NCBI GenBank assembly: GCA_016125225.1
Contig: WGME01000006.1
Location: 48,966-112,965 of the forward strand
Source of the DNA: a bacterium
GTDB lineage: Bacteria > Planctomycetota > Planctomycetia > Planctomycetales > Planctomycetaceae
Direction: 5' to 3'
DNA length: 64,000 nt
Under the pieces are notes generated by a model. The model was not told the origin of the DNA. It did no database searches and saw nothing but the letters and a program-made list of their open reading frames with translations. Every line of letters begins with the position of its first letter. Position 1 is the stretch's first letter. The position numbers were made by a program, and so were the translations under genes. This document shows positions 57,452 through 64,000 of this stretch, in pieces.

Positions 57452-57841
57452 ATGGCTGTATCAATAGGGCTATCTCACACAGACAATGTCCGCAATGCAG
57501 ATTATACTTCGGGTGTCTATCTCGAAGATGACGGTTACTACTGGTTTCTTTATCCGTACTTTCAAGACGTGTGGGAACATACAGGACAAATGATTGACCT
57601 GTATGACGATGCTGTCTTCGGTGGGAACGAACAGCCAGTTCTACTTGCTCTCCTAGAGAGGGCAGCCGCAGAAGCCAGTCAGCAACCAGATGAGTGGAAT
57701 GTACGCATCGGGTGGCGTGGTGACGATGCTATCGTGTCAAAAGTAACCAAGCCCGAACTCCAAGCATTGCTGACGAGGCTCATTGATCTGGTAACCGAGG
57801 CCCAAGCAAGTCAATGTGCATTCGTCTGTTTTGGAGACTAA
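57452..57841 (+). CDS. Acidic small protein, immunity-like, unknown
   Basis: A 129-residue acidic protein with many aromatic residues (VYLEDDGYYWFLYPYFQDVW) that I do not recognise. Its size, acidity and position near repeats resemble contact-toxin immunity proteins, but nothing specific supports that. It is AT-richer than the upstream YjbQ gene. GGAG seven bases before ATG 57452 is a good start signal. It is followed by the family A repeat. Confidence 0.55.
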   Translation: MAVSIGLSHTDNVRNADYTSGVYLEDDGYYWFLYPYFQDVWEHTGQMIDLYDDAVFGGNEQPVLLALLERAAAEASQQPDEWNVRIGWRGDDAIVSKVTKPELQALLTRLIDLVTEAQASQCAFVCFGD

Positions 57842-57925
57842 TCATCCTGCGAAAACGACCGCAAGAACTACACGATCTGTTGCGGATGCCGGCAGGGTGG
57901 CACTGTCAAAGAAAACTTGGCGATT

Positions 57926-58061
57926 GTGTGCCACTGGCTCTGCCAGTGCCGATAGACGTCAGTCGAACATTCTCAGGGTGATAGCCAGGAATAGTCGACA
58001 TCTCCAGTTGGAGCCAGGGATTCGAGATCGAATGCAGGCACTGGCAGAGCCAGTGGCACAC
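57926..58061. repeat. Palindromic repeat family A, copy 2
   Basis: Arms GTGTGCCACTGGCTCTGCCA and TGGCAGAGCCAGTGGCACAC, perfect over about 24 bases and extended outward by TTGGCGATT and AATTCGCCA, enclose 88 bases. It is the longer copy and looks MITE-like. The shorter copy 1 (32303-32383) shares the same arms. Confidence 0.85.
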
Positions 58062-58123
58062 ACCAATTCGCCAGTGCCACCTCACCGACAATGTCTTACA
58101 TTTCTCTCATTCTGAACGGAATC

Positions 58124-59035
58124 TCACTGCCGGTTGAGCGGAAGGAACACCAGCGTCCCGGAGAGCATGTCGGGGATGATTAACTGCTGGTGGGGGGCAT
58201 CGTAGTAGAAGTCGGCGGCGGATTTCAGGCCTTCGAGGAGCACTTCAGTTTTGCCGGTTTCGCGGTCGACTTTCCAGACCTTGCCTTGCGTCCAACTGGA
58301 GGCGTAGCAGGTTTCCTTGAGAACGGTCAGGCCATCGATGCCACGCATGCCGCTGGCGACGGTCTGGAACTTGCCTTCCTGATAACTCAGCAGATGGCCG
58401 GTGAAGAAGTCGCCGATGAAGAGGGCATCATCCGGGCGGCCTTCTTCGACCGTCACGCCGTTGGGGAAACGCAACTCCATGGAACCGGGGGGCACGGCGA
58501 CGGTGACCTTGCCATCGAGCGTGACATGGTAGACGCAGCCTTTCTTCGGCAGCGATTTCGCCTGGTCGCTGTCGAGGTCCCAAAGTTTGCGTTCGCCGTT
58601 GGGATCGAACATCGGGGAAGGCGTGCTCATTTCCGAGACATAAATGCTGGCACCGTCGTGGCTGGCGACCACATCGTTCAGGAACTCAATGGTGGCGGGG
58701 AAGTCGCTGGCCGAGACGAGCTTGGTTTTCTTGCCGGTGCTGTCGACTTTCCACAGCGTCGTTTCATCAGACGCCACCAGAAAATTCCCGACGAAGGCGA
58801 TGCCCTTGGGGGAATTGAGACCTTCCGTGAACGGGGCCACGCTGTCGCCATCGACGACCAGAATCTTGCCATCGCCCGGTTCATCGCCATTGATCAAGGT
58901 GACGTAGAGCTTGCCATCAAATCCACGGCAGACACTTTCGGGGCTTTTCCCCACGGCGAGCGTTTTCAACTCCGCGGCATGCAACGCACCGCAGGACAAC
59001 ATCGCCAAGGTCATCAGCACAGTCAGTCGCAACAT
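58124..59035 (-). CDS. SMP-30/gluconolactonase-like exported beta-propeller
   Basis: A 303-residue exported protein. A signal peptide (LTVLMTLAMLSCGALHAAEL) is followed by a six-bladed propeller of the SMP-30/gluconolactonase/LRE type (VCRGFDGKLYVTLINGDEP, VASHDGASIYVSEM, FPNGVTVEE, GMRGIDGLTVLK). The metal-binding Asn and Asp positions look conserved, so lactone hydrolysis is possible but not shown. AAGGA nine bases before the ATG 59035. Confidence 0.85.
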   Translation of the reverse strand: MLRLTVLMTLAMLSCGALHAAELKTLAVGKSPESVCRGFDGKLYVTLINGDEPGDGKILVVDGDSVAPFTEGLNSPKGIAFVGNFLVASDETTLWKVDSTGKKTKLVSASDFPATIEFLNDVVASHDGASIYVSEMSTPSPMFDPNGERKLWDLDSDQAKSLPKKGCVYHVTLDGKVTVAVPPGSMELRFPNGVTVEEGRPDDALFIGDFFTGHLLSYQEGKFQTVASGMRGIDGLTVLKETCYASSWTQGKVWKVDRETGKTEVLLEGLKSAADFYYDAPHQQLIIPDMLSGTLVFLPLNRQ

Positions 59036-59337
59036 GGATTCTTATCCTTCCGGATCAGCAGTGATTTCAGAGCGATCAGATCACTACGATACTCGCAGGT
59101 GCTATCTCGTGCCAATGTGCGGATGACGGCGATTCAAACTAACGATGCCATAATATAGACAATTAAGCCCCGTTCTGGCGTTCATAACAGTGGATGCGGA
59201 ATGCTATCCGCCGCATGGGCATGCTGATCGTTCGAGTTCGTGGTAACATCGACTTCTCGTGATCGCGATCCGTCCCACTGAGCCATTTGTGAAATGTGAC
59301 ATTCCTGTCCCTTCCCACGTCGCCGGAGAAAAGCGCC
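59036..59337. other. Divergent intergenic region before the HAD gene
   Basis: 302 bases without a recognisable gene, between the divergent SMP-30-like and HAD genes; only promoters are expected. Confidence 0.4.
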
Positions 59338-60360
59338 ATGAAATTCCGCCATTTCAGCAGAGTTGTCATTCCTGCGGTGGCCTGTTGCCTGATCATCGCC
59401 CAGCCGGTCTTCAGTCAGGTAGCTCCGGACGATCCGCTGCCCTCCTGGAATGACAGTGCGACGAAAACGGCCATCATGGATTTTGTGCGCAAGACCACCG
59501 AAGAGGGGGGGCCGCAGTTTGTCCCCGCCGATGATCGCATCGCGACTTTTGATAATGACGGTACCCTCTGGTCGGAGCAGCCGTACTATTTTCAACTGGC
59601 CTTTGCACTTGATCGCGTGAAATCGCTGGCCCCGAGCCATCCGGAATGGAAAACCAAGCAACCGTTCCAAGCCGTCCTGGAAAATGACATGCCGACGCTG
59701 ATGGCGGCGGGCGAACGCGGGCTGGTGGAACTCGTCATGGCCAGCCATGCTGGTATGACCACCACAGAATTTGAAGTCATCGTCAAAGACTGGATCACGA
59801 CGGCCAAGCATCCGAAATTGCAGCGGCCTTTTACCGATCTGGTCTTTCAACCCATGCTCGAACTCCTCACGTTTCTGCGAGCGAACGGTTACAAGACCTA
59901 CATCGTGTCTGGTGGTGGCATTGAGTTCATGCGTCCCTGGGTCGAAACCGTGTATGGCATTCCCCCCGAGCAGGTGGTCGGCAGCAGCATTCAGTTGAAA
60001 TATGAAGTCCGCGACGGTCAGCCGGTGCTCGTGCGATTGCCCGCCATCGACTTCATTGATGACAAGGTTGGCAAGCCCGTGGGCATCCAGAAGTTTCTCG
60101 GCCGCCGTCCGATCATGGCTTTCGGAAACTCGGACGGCGACTTTGAGATGCTGGAATGGACCACGGCTGGCGACGGGCCACGGTTCGGACTGATTGTGCA
60201 TCACACCGATGCCGCCCGGGAATGGGCCTATGACCGCAAGTCAGCGATGGGCCGTCTCGACAAAGCTCTTGATGCCGCCCCCATGCGGGGATGGGTGGTG
60301 GTGGGCATGAAAGAGGACTGGAAGGTGATTTACCCGTTTGAGACAACTTCAACGAAGTAA
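59338..60360 (+). CDS. Exported HAD-superfamily phosphatase
   Basis: A 340-residue exported haloacid-dehalogenase-type hydrolase. A signal peptide (RHFSRVVIPAVACCLIIAQP) is followed by motif I IATFDNDGTLWSEQP (nucleophile Asp), a C1-type cap region (KDWITTAKHPKLQRPFTDL), motif II TYIVSGGGIEFM, and motif IV with IMAFGNSDGDFEMLEW. It is likely a periplasmic acid phosphatase related to phosphoserine-phosphatase-like planctomycete proteins. GGAG nine bases before ATG 59338. Confidence 0.86.
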   Translation: MKFRHFSRVVIPAVACCLIIAQPVFSQVAPDDPLPSWNDSATKTAIMDFVRKTTEEGGPQFVPADDRIATFDNDGTLWSEQPYYFQLAFALDRVKSLAPSHPEWKTKQPFQAVLENDMPTLMAAGERGLVELVMASHAGMTTTEFEVIVKDWITTAKHPKLQRPFTDLVFQPMLELLTFLRANGYKTYIVSGGGIEFMRPWVETVYGIPPEQVVGSSIQLKYEVRDGQPVLVRLPAIDFIDDKVGKPVGIQKFLGRRPIMAFGNSDGDFEMLEWTTAGDGPRFGLIVHHTDAAREWAYDRKSAMGRLDKALDAAPMRGWVVVGMKEDWKVIYPFETTSTK

Positions 60361-60541
60361 GGTTCTCAACCGATCTGCTGGTCTGAGCACGTTTCAATCG
60401 GGAAAACCCATACGTTGTCATCGGTGGGAGATCGGCCGCATCGTCTTCCACTTTCCTGATCTCGCGGAACCGATCATACTGGAGGCTGCGGGAATGACCC
60501 GCGTTTCCACAAGATTTCCTGCGAATACCGCGAGCGAGAAC

Positions 60542-60802
60542 ATGCCCACCTATCAATATCACTGCGAACAGAATGGCGAAACGCTGGAAGTGCAACACCG
60601 CATGACCGAAACCCTGAAGACCTGGGGCGAGTTGTGCGGCAAGCTGGAACGTGACCTCGGTAAGACCCCGGCTGATACGCCGATTGCCACCATCATCTCC
60701 GGCGGCTTGCTGGCCACGGTCAGCGGTGGCACACCGAAGTCGGAATCGTTGTTGCCGATGGCCGGTTGCTGCGGCAATCCGTCGTCGTGTCGACATCATT
60801 GA
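60542..60802 (+). CDS. FmdB-like zinc-ribbon protein with degenerate knuckle
   Basis: An 86-residue protein. The opening MPTYQYHCEQNGETLE matches the start of FmdB/CxxC regulatory proteins, but the second Cys of the first knuckle is Gly/Asn here. The C-terminus has MAGCCGNPSSCRHH, a possible metal site. A weak helix (KTWGELCGKLERDLGK) lies between. It may be a regulator fragment or a metal-binding protein. The start has no clear Shine-Dalgarno; longer in-frame starts exist. It is followed by a family C repeat. Confidence 0.55.
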   Translation: MPTYQYHCEQNGETLEVQHRMTETLKTWGELCGKLERDLGKTPADTPIATIISGGLLATVSGGTPKSESLLPMAGCCGNPSSCRHH

Positions 60803-60810
60803 TTCCCATG

Positions 60811-60878
60811 TTAGCCGCGAGGCGCAAGCCGAGCGCTGTTCTCGATTCACACAGCGCTCGACGTTGTCTCGCGGCTAA
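60811..60878. repeat. Palindromic repeat family C, copy 3
   Basis: TTAGCCGCGAGGCGCAAGCC with CGACGTTGTCTCGCGGCTAA around a loop that includes TTCTCGATTCACA. It starts nine bases after the FmdB-like stop and ends 35 bases before the eboA start. Confidence 0.85.
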
Positions 60879-60913
60879 GAGTTCATCCATCGATCACCCC
60901 AGATTGACCTGCC

Positions 60914-61786
60914 ATGCCCGCCTCCATTTGCTCGCCGCACGATATCGCCACTCTGCTTGAGCGCTGGCTCACAGCCCGCCTTGAACCCGCCGCACTTGCC
61001 TGGTTGGACGAGAAACTCCAAGCCGTTGCCGCCGGGGATAAGAAGACACTGTTCCTGTCGTTCGGATTGACGGCCCGCAAGGTCGGCAAGAACGATCTGA
61101 AGCTGAACAGCGACGATCTCGCGGCCGCCTCGACTCTTCGCCCCGGTTGGAATCCCCGCTTCTGGACGGTCGATCAAGCGGCTCGCGTGTTGTTTGTGCT
61201 GAAGTTCCCCGCGACGGAAGCCGAGCCCTTTGTTGCCGTGCTCGACCAGTTGTTTGCTGCGGGCGAAGTGCACGAGTTGGTCGCGTTGTATCAGGGATTG
61301 CCGCTCTACCCGCATCAGTCAGCACTACAACTGCGGTGCGCGGAAGGCCAGCGGACCAACATTCCGGCGGTCTTCAAGGCGATTGCCCATCACAACCCGT
61401 TTCCGTCGGAACAGCTCAACGAAGACCAGTGGAATCAACTCGTTCTCAAGTGTCTGTTCATCGGCATCGCGCTCGATCCGATTTTTGGCATCGATGACCG
61501 GGCCAATGCCCGCCTCGCGAAGATGCTGACCGACTTCGCCCATGAACGCTGGGCCGCCAAACGCCAGGTGAGTCCCGAACTGTGGCGGTGCGTCGGTCCG
61601 TTCGCTGATGATGCCATGCTCAACGATCTGGAACACGTGCTGAAAACCGGCACCGAACCCGAACGGCAGGCGGCAACGCTCGCCCTCGAAAGTTGCCCCG
61701 CCCCCCGCGCGGCTCAACTCATCAACACCTCGGGCCTGAACCCCTACCACCTGAGCTGGTCGATCATCGCCGCCGCATCAACCTAA
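60914..61786 (+). CDS. eboA: EboA-family metabolite traffic protein
   Basis: A 290-residue protein matching EboA, the first protein of the ebo (edgeless-type) gene cluster that in cyanobacteria helps move a scytonemin precursor towards the periplasm and is found in many other bacteria. Landmarks are LFLSFGLTARKVGKNDLKL, FVAVLDQLFAAGEVHELVAL, NPFPSEQLNEDQWNQLVLKC and RLAKMLTDFAHERWAAKRQV. It is an all-helical cytoplasmic protein of unknown biochemistry. ATG 60914 lacks a Shine-Dalgarno. eboB follows after a two-gene insertion. Confidence 0.83.
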   Translation: MPASICSPHDIATLLERWLTARLEPAALAWLDEKLQAVAAGDKKTLFLSFGLTARKVGKNDLKLNSDDLAAASTLRPGWNPRFWTVDQAARVLFVLKFPATEAEPFVAVLDQLFAAGEVHELVALYQGLPLYPHQSALQLRCAEGQRTNIPAVFKAIAHHNPFPSEQLNEDQWNQLVLKCLFIGIALDPIFGIDDRANARLAKMLTDFAHERWAAKRQVSPELWRCVGPFADDAMLNDLEHVLKTGTEPERQAATLALESCPAPRAAQLINTSGLNPYHLSWSIIAAAST

Positions 61787-61818
61787 TCATCCGAATTCCC
61801 TGATCAAAGGAGGAGCCG

Positions 61819-62151
61819 ATGCCCCCGACACTTCCCATGACATTCAATCGAGATGCCTGGGCTGCTCATTATGCGATGCGACATCTAGCCATCGATAATG
61901 CCGTTGCTAAAGTAATTTATCTGCCCACCGGGTCGCCCGAACGAGAAATCCGCTTGATCGAAGTCAATCAGGCCATCTCGGAGGTAACACCGATGGAGCC
62001 GATCGATTTTGGTGTCGACACCAATGGTCCCGACGAGCATAAGCTTTTTGTGCTGGATGTGACCCCCACTCAATGGGACTTACTGCAACAGGGACAACTG
62101 AGTCTGCCAGTGAGTTGGACATTGGCATCCAGCCAGGAATTCACGCGATGA
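61819..62151 (+). CDS. Small protein 1 of an ATGA-coupled two-gene module in the ebo locus
   Basis: A 110-residue protein that I cannot place in a named family. AVAKVIYLPTGSPEREIRLI, PMEPIDFGVDTNG and LFVLDVTPTQWDLLQQGQLS suggest a small alpha/beta domain. Such proteins seem to accompany HEPN-like partners in other bacteria, as far as I recall. AAAGGAGG five bases before ATG 61819 is the strongest ribosome-binding site in the region. The stop overlaps the next gene as ATGA. Composition is AT-richer than the eboA and eboB genes. Confidence 0.65.
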   Translation: MPPTLPMTFNRDAWAAHYAMRHLAIDNAVAKVIYLPTGSPEREIRLIEVNQAISEVTPMEPIDFGVDTNGPDEHKLFVLDVTPTQWDLLQQGQLSLPVSWTLASSQEFTR

Positions 62152-62654
62152 CTCCAGCCCAATCGGTTTGGTGGCGACAAGCTCAATCAGATTTTGAGAT
62201 CTTTGAAAGGCTGCGCTCCCAAGGAGCAGCAGAATGCCACCTGTTACATTATTTGCAGATGTCGACAGAAAAGCTGAGCAAAGCCTATCTCTGGCGGTTG
62301 GGAGCTGCACCTCCCAGAACTCACGTTGGTTTCACAAGGTTTTTGAGAGCACTGGTTGATCGCCGAGCCTCGGAAGCAAGCCGCATTGCTCAGATTTTAG
62401 GGTTTGGCCGCACAGTAGAATTTGAAAACTGGGTTCAGCAAGTACTTCCGCTCGCATATGAAATTCAGAAACTGGCACCTGCTGAAGCAGGAGATGGCCC
62501 TAACCCAGAGTATCCCTGGCCACATCTGGCACCGGTTATGTGCCCCATAGACTATAAGTTTCCGACCTGGAATTATTTGATGAATACTGGACGTGGACGC
62601 AGATTGCTACAACTCCTGAAAATAGCTGTCCATAATTTTGATCAACTCGCCTGA
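62148..62654 (+). CDS. HEPN-like protein, second gene of the module
   Basis: A 168-residue helical protein. WWRQAQSDFEIFERLRSQGA with CHLLHYLQMSTEKLSKAYLW is the typical HEPN opening, and LLQLLKIAVHNF is a late conserved helix. HEPN proteins are often RNA-cleaving toxins or effectors with an Rx4-6H motif; no exact match is seen, so it may be inactive or a relative. It overlaps the previous gene by four bases. The pair resembles a toxin-antitoxin or defence module lodged between eboA and eboB. Confidence 0.65.
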   Translation: MTPAQSVWWRQAQSDFEIFERLRSQGAAECHLLHYLQMSTEKLSKAYLWRLGAAPPRTHVGFTRFLRALVDRRASEASRIAQILGFGRTVEFENWVQQVLPLAYEIQKLAPAEAGDGPNPEYPWPHLAPVMCPIDYKFPTWNYLMNTGRGRRLLQLLKIAVHNFDQLA

Positions 62655-62708
62655 AACTTGTCCCCCAGAACTCCCAACACCCAAGCACCAACCCCACGAA
62701 GCCCCACC

Positions 62709-63620
62709 ATGCACTTCATCGACCCGCACATTCATATGGTTTCCCGCACCACCGATGATTACGAAGCCCTCGCTGCGGCCGGGGTGAAGGCCATCATCGA
62801 GCCCGCCTTCTGGCAGGGGCAGCCACGCACGCAAATCGGCAGCTTTCAGGATTACTTCTCCAGCCTCGTCGGCTTTGAACGCTTCCGGGCCTCGCAGTTC
62901 GGCATTCATCACTACTGCACCATCGGCCTCAACTCGAAGGAAGCCAACAACGAAGCCCTCGCCGAGCAGGTTATCGACCTGATGCCGCTTTATCTCACCA
63001 AGGAAGGCGTGGTCGCGGTCGGTGAAATCGGTTACGACGACATGACCCCCACCGAGGAAAAGTTCTTCCGCATCCAGCTCGAACTCGCGAAAGATGTCGA
63101 TCTGCCCATTCTCATTCACACGCCGCACCGCAACAAAAAGGTCGGCACTTACCGCAGCATGGATGTCATCGAAGAACATGGCATCGCCCCCAGCCGCGTG
63201 ATCATCGACCACAACAACGAAGAGACCTGCAAGGAAGTTCTCGACCGGGGCTACTGGTGTGCCTTCACCATTTATCCCAAGACGAAGATGGGCAACGAAC
63301 GCATGGTCGATATCGTGAAGCAGTTCGGCAGCGACCGCGTGATTGTCGATTCGTCCGCCGACTGGGGCGTCTCCGATGCCCTCGCCGTCCCGAAGACCGC
63401 AAACCTGATGCTGCAGCGTGGCATTGCCCCGACCGATATCGAACTCGTCTGCTACCGCAACGCCCTCACCGCCTACGCCCAAAGCGGCCAGTTCAACGAA
63501 TCCGACTGGCTGAACACGGCCCCGGTCGACCAACGCCTCCTCTTCGAAGGCAACAGCGTCCTCCGCGGCGGGCAGACGCCACGTGTGGAAGAAACTGCGG
63601 AGCAGGGGATTATTCGGTAG
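62709..63620 (+). CDS. eboB: TatD-family metal hydrolase, EboB
   Basis: A 303-residue amidohydrolase-superfamily protein. Metal ligands appear in FIDPHIHMVSRTTDDYEAL (HxH), VGEIGYDDMTP (Glu), PILIHTPHRNKK (His) and VIIDHNNEET (His), with a final Asp in VIVDSSADWGVSD. The TatD-like fold, together with eboA just upstream, identifies it as EboB of the ebo cluster. Exact substrate unknown. ATG 62709; a short gap (54 bases) separates it from the HEPN-like gene. No eboC (UbiA-like) is seen before the IS. Confidence 0.85.
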   Translation: MHFIDPHIHMVSRTTDDYEALAAAGVKAIIEPAFWQGQPRTQIGSFQDYFSSLVGFERFRASQFGIHHYCTIGLNSKEANNEALAEQVIDLMPLYLTKEGVVAVGEIGYDDMTPTEEKFFRIQLELAKDVDLPILIHTPHRNKKVGTYRSMDVIEEHGIAPSRVIIDHNNEETCKEVLDRGYWCAFTIYPKTKMGNERMVDIVKQFGSDRVIVDSSADWGVSDALAVPKTANLMLQRGIAPTDIELVCYRNALTAYAQSGQFNESDWLNTAPVDQRLLFEGNSVLRGGQTPRVEETAEQGIIR

Positions 63621-63738
63621 TATGTGACACGATGTAGGTAGGAGAGGATAGTGCATGCTATTTTTTCGCGAACCTTATCTGATTTTCTTTCGTCAGACAT
63701 GACTTGTAAAAGGCGATTGATTTCTTGGGTAGACCTCT

Positions 63739-63876
63739 ATGCCAAAAAAGTATTCGGTACGCATCGACGCTGGATGTAGTAGCGAAGTTCGACTCAGCGG
63801 AGAATTCTCCGACCTCGATCATAAACTTCTATCTGCATTCCTTGAAGAATACTCTTGCTTAGAGAGCATTTCATAA
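63739..63876 (+). CDS. Possible small ORF ending at the IS boundary
   Basis: A 45-codon open frame (MPKKYSVRIDAGCSSEVRLS and on to LEEYSCLESIS). The coding-like pattern (VRIDA, EVRLSGEFSDLDHKLLSAF) suggests the start of a real gene cut by the insertion sequence whose end overlaps it. No ribosome-binding site is visible. Confidence 0.35.
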   Translation: MPKKYSVRIDAGCSSEVRLSGEFSDLDHKLLSAFLEEYSCLESIS

Positions 63877-64000
63877 GGCCATCAGGCGTTTGAGCAGCAG
63901 TCGGATGCAGGCGAGTTGGGTGAAGCCGTAGTAGAGGTGGTCGTAGTGTTCGTGTCGGACCAGCAGTCTTCGACAGTGGCCGAGCCAACTGATGGTCTGC
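63871..64000 (-). mobile_element. IS5-type transposase C-terminus (cut by window edge)
   Basis: The last 42 residues of a DDE transposase: SWLGHCRRLLVRHEHYDHLY, then LACIRLLLKRLMAL. The W-L-x-x-x-RRL-x-x-R-x-E pattern is the C-terminal end of IS5-family transposases, with the third catalytic Glu and the trailing Arg/Lys. The rest and the second terminal repeat lie outside. It may have disrupted the rest of the ebo locus. Confidence 0.75.

Overview
The window looks like a chromosomal segment from a member of the Planctomycetota. Lineage markers include a paired PSCyt1/DUF1549/DUF1553 and DUF1501 gene set, a DUF1559 prepilin-like protein followed by a lipoprotein and a DUF4198 protein, a giant secreted protein with a LEPR-XLL-type N-terminus, a DUF6800-type small protein and a CPXCG-type cysteine-rich protein. 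Many genes also lack a clear Shine-Dalgarno sequence. No rRNA or tRNA gene and no CRISPR array was seen. The left edge cuts proS and the right edge cuts an IS5-type transposase gene.

Layout. 1-13.1 kb: metabolic and housekeeping genes (proS, an aldehyde dehydrogenase-like gene, a MOSC protein, bshB1, an acidic HTH/membrane protein, hemB, a MEKHLA protein with a secreted esterase-like protein, plsY, a tandem GNAT protein, a DDAH-like amidinohydrolase, a flavin reductase). 13.3-29.5 kb: envelope and accessory region (DUF1501 and PSCyt genes, a twin small hydrophobic peptide transcript, a 1,274-residue surface protein, a Cys-rich secreted protein, the DUF1559/lipoprotein/DUF4198 set, a PQQ-like propeller, a RelE/ParE-type toxin-antitoxin pair, a one-TM protein). 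29.8-37.2 kb: gnd, a GIY-YIG gene set between two copies of the gnd 3' end, clpB and dnaK. 37.7-46.3 kb: core run pheA, tpiA, secG, yicC, gmk, rpoZ, coaC, coaB, ftsK. 46.3-59 kb: mixed metabolic and hypothetical genes (NagB-like, membrane protein, small cytochrome-like protein, two tiny basic proteins, a VWA lipoprotein, MFS transporter, glycogen debranching enzyme, HD hydrolase, YjbQ, SMP-30-like). 59.3-64 kb: secreted HAD phosphatase, an FmdB-like protein, eboA and eboB with a foreign-looking two-gene HEPN-like module between them, then an IS end.

Three items deserve most attention. (1) At 18.07-18.67 kb, a self-contained unit with promoter and terminator encodes two related 32- and 30-residue hydrophobic peptides. 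Their polar residues (Glu, Asp, Gln, Gln) are spaced exactly seven apart, a charge-zipper pattern like that of TisB-type membrane toxins. (2) A GIY-YIG/HARE-repeat gene at 31.5 kb sits between a copy of the gnd 3' end with its terminator and a decayed second copy, which suggests integration at gnd. (3) An ATGA-coupled two-gene module with a HEPN-like second protein separates eboA from eboB.

The intergenic DNA carries at least three families of dispersed imperfect palindromes, called A, B and C here. They often bracket single genes or small accessory modules.
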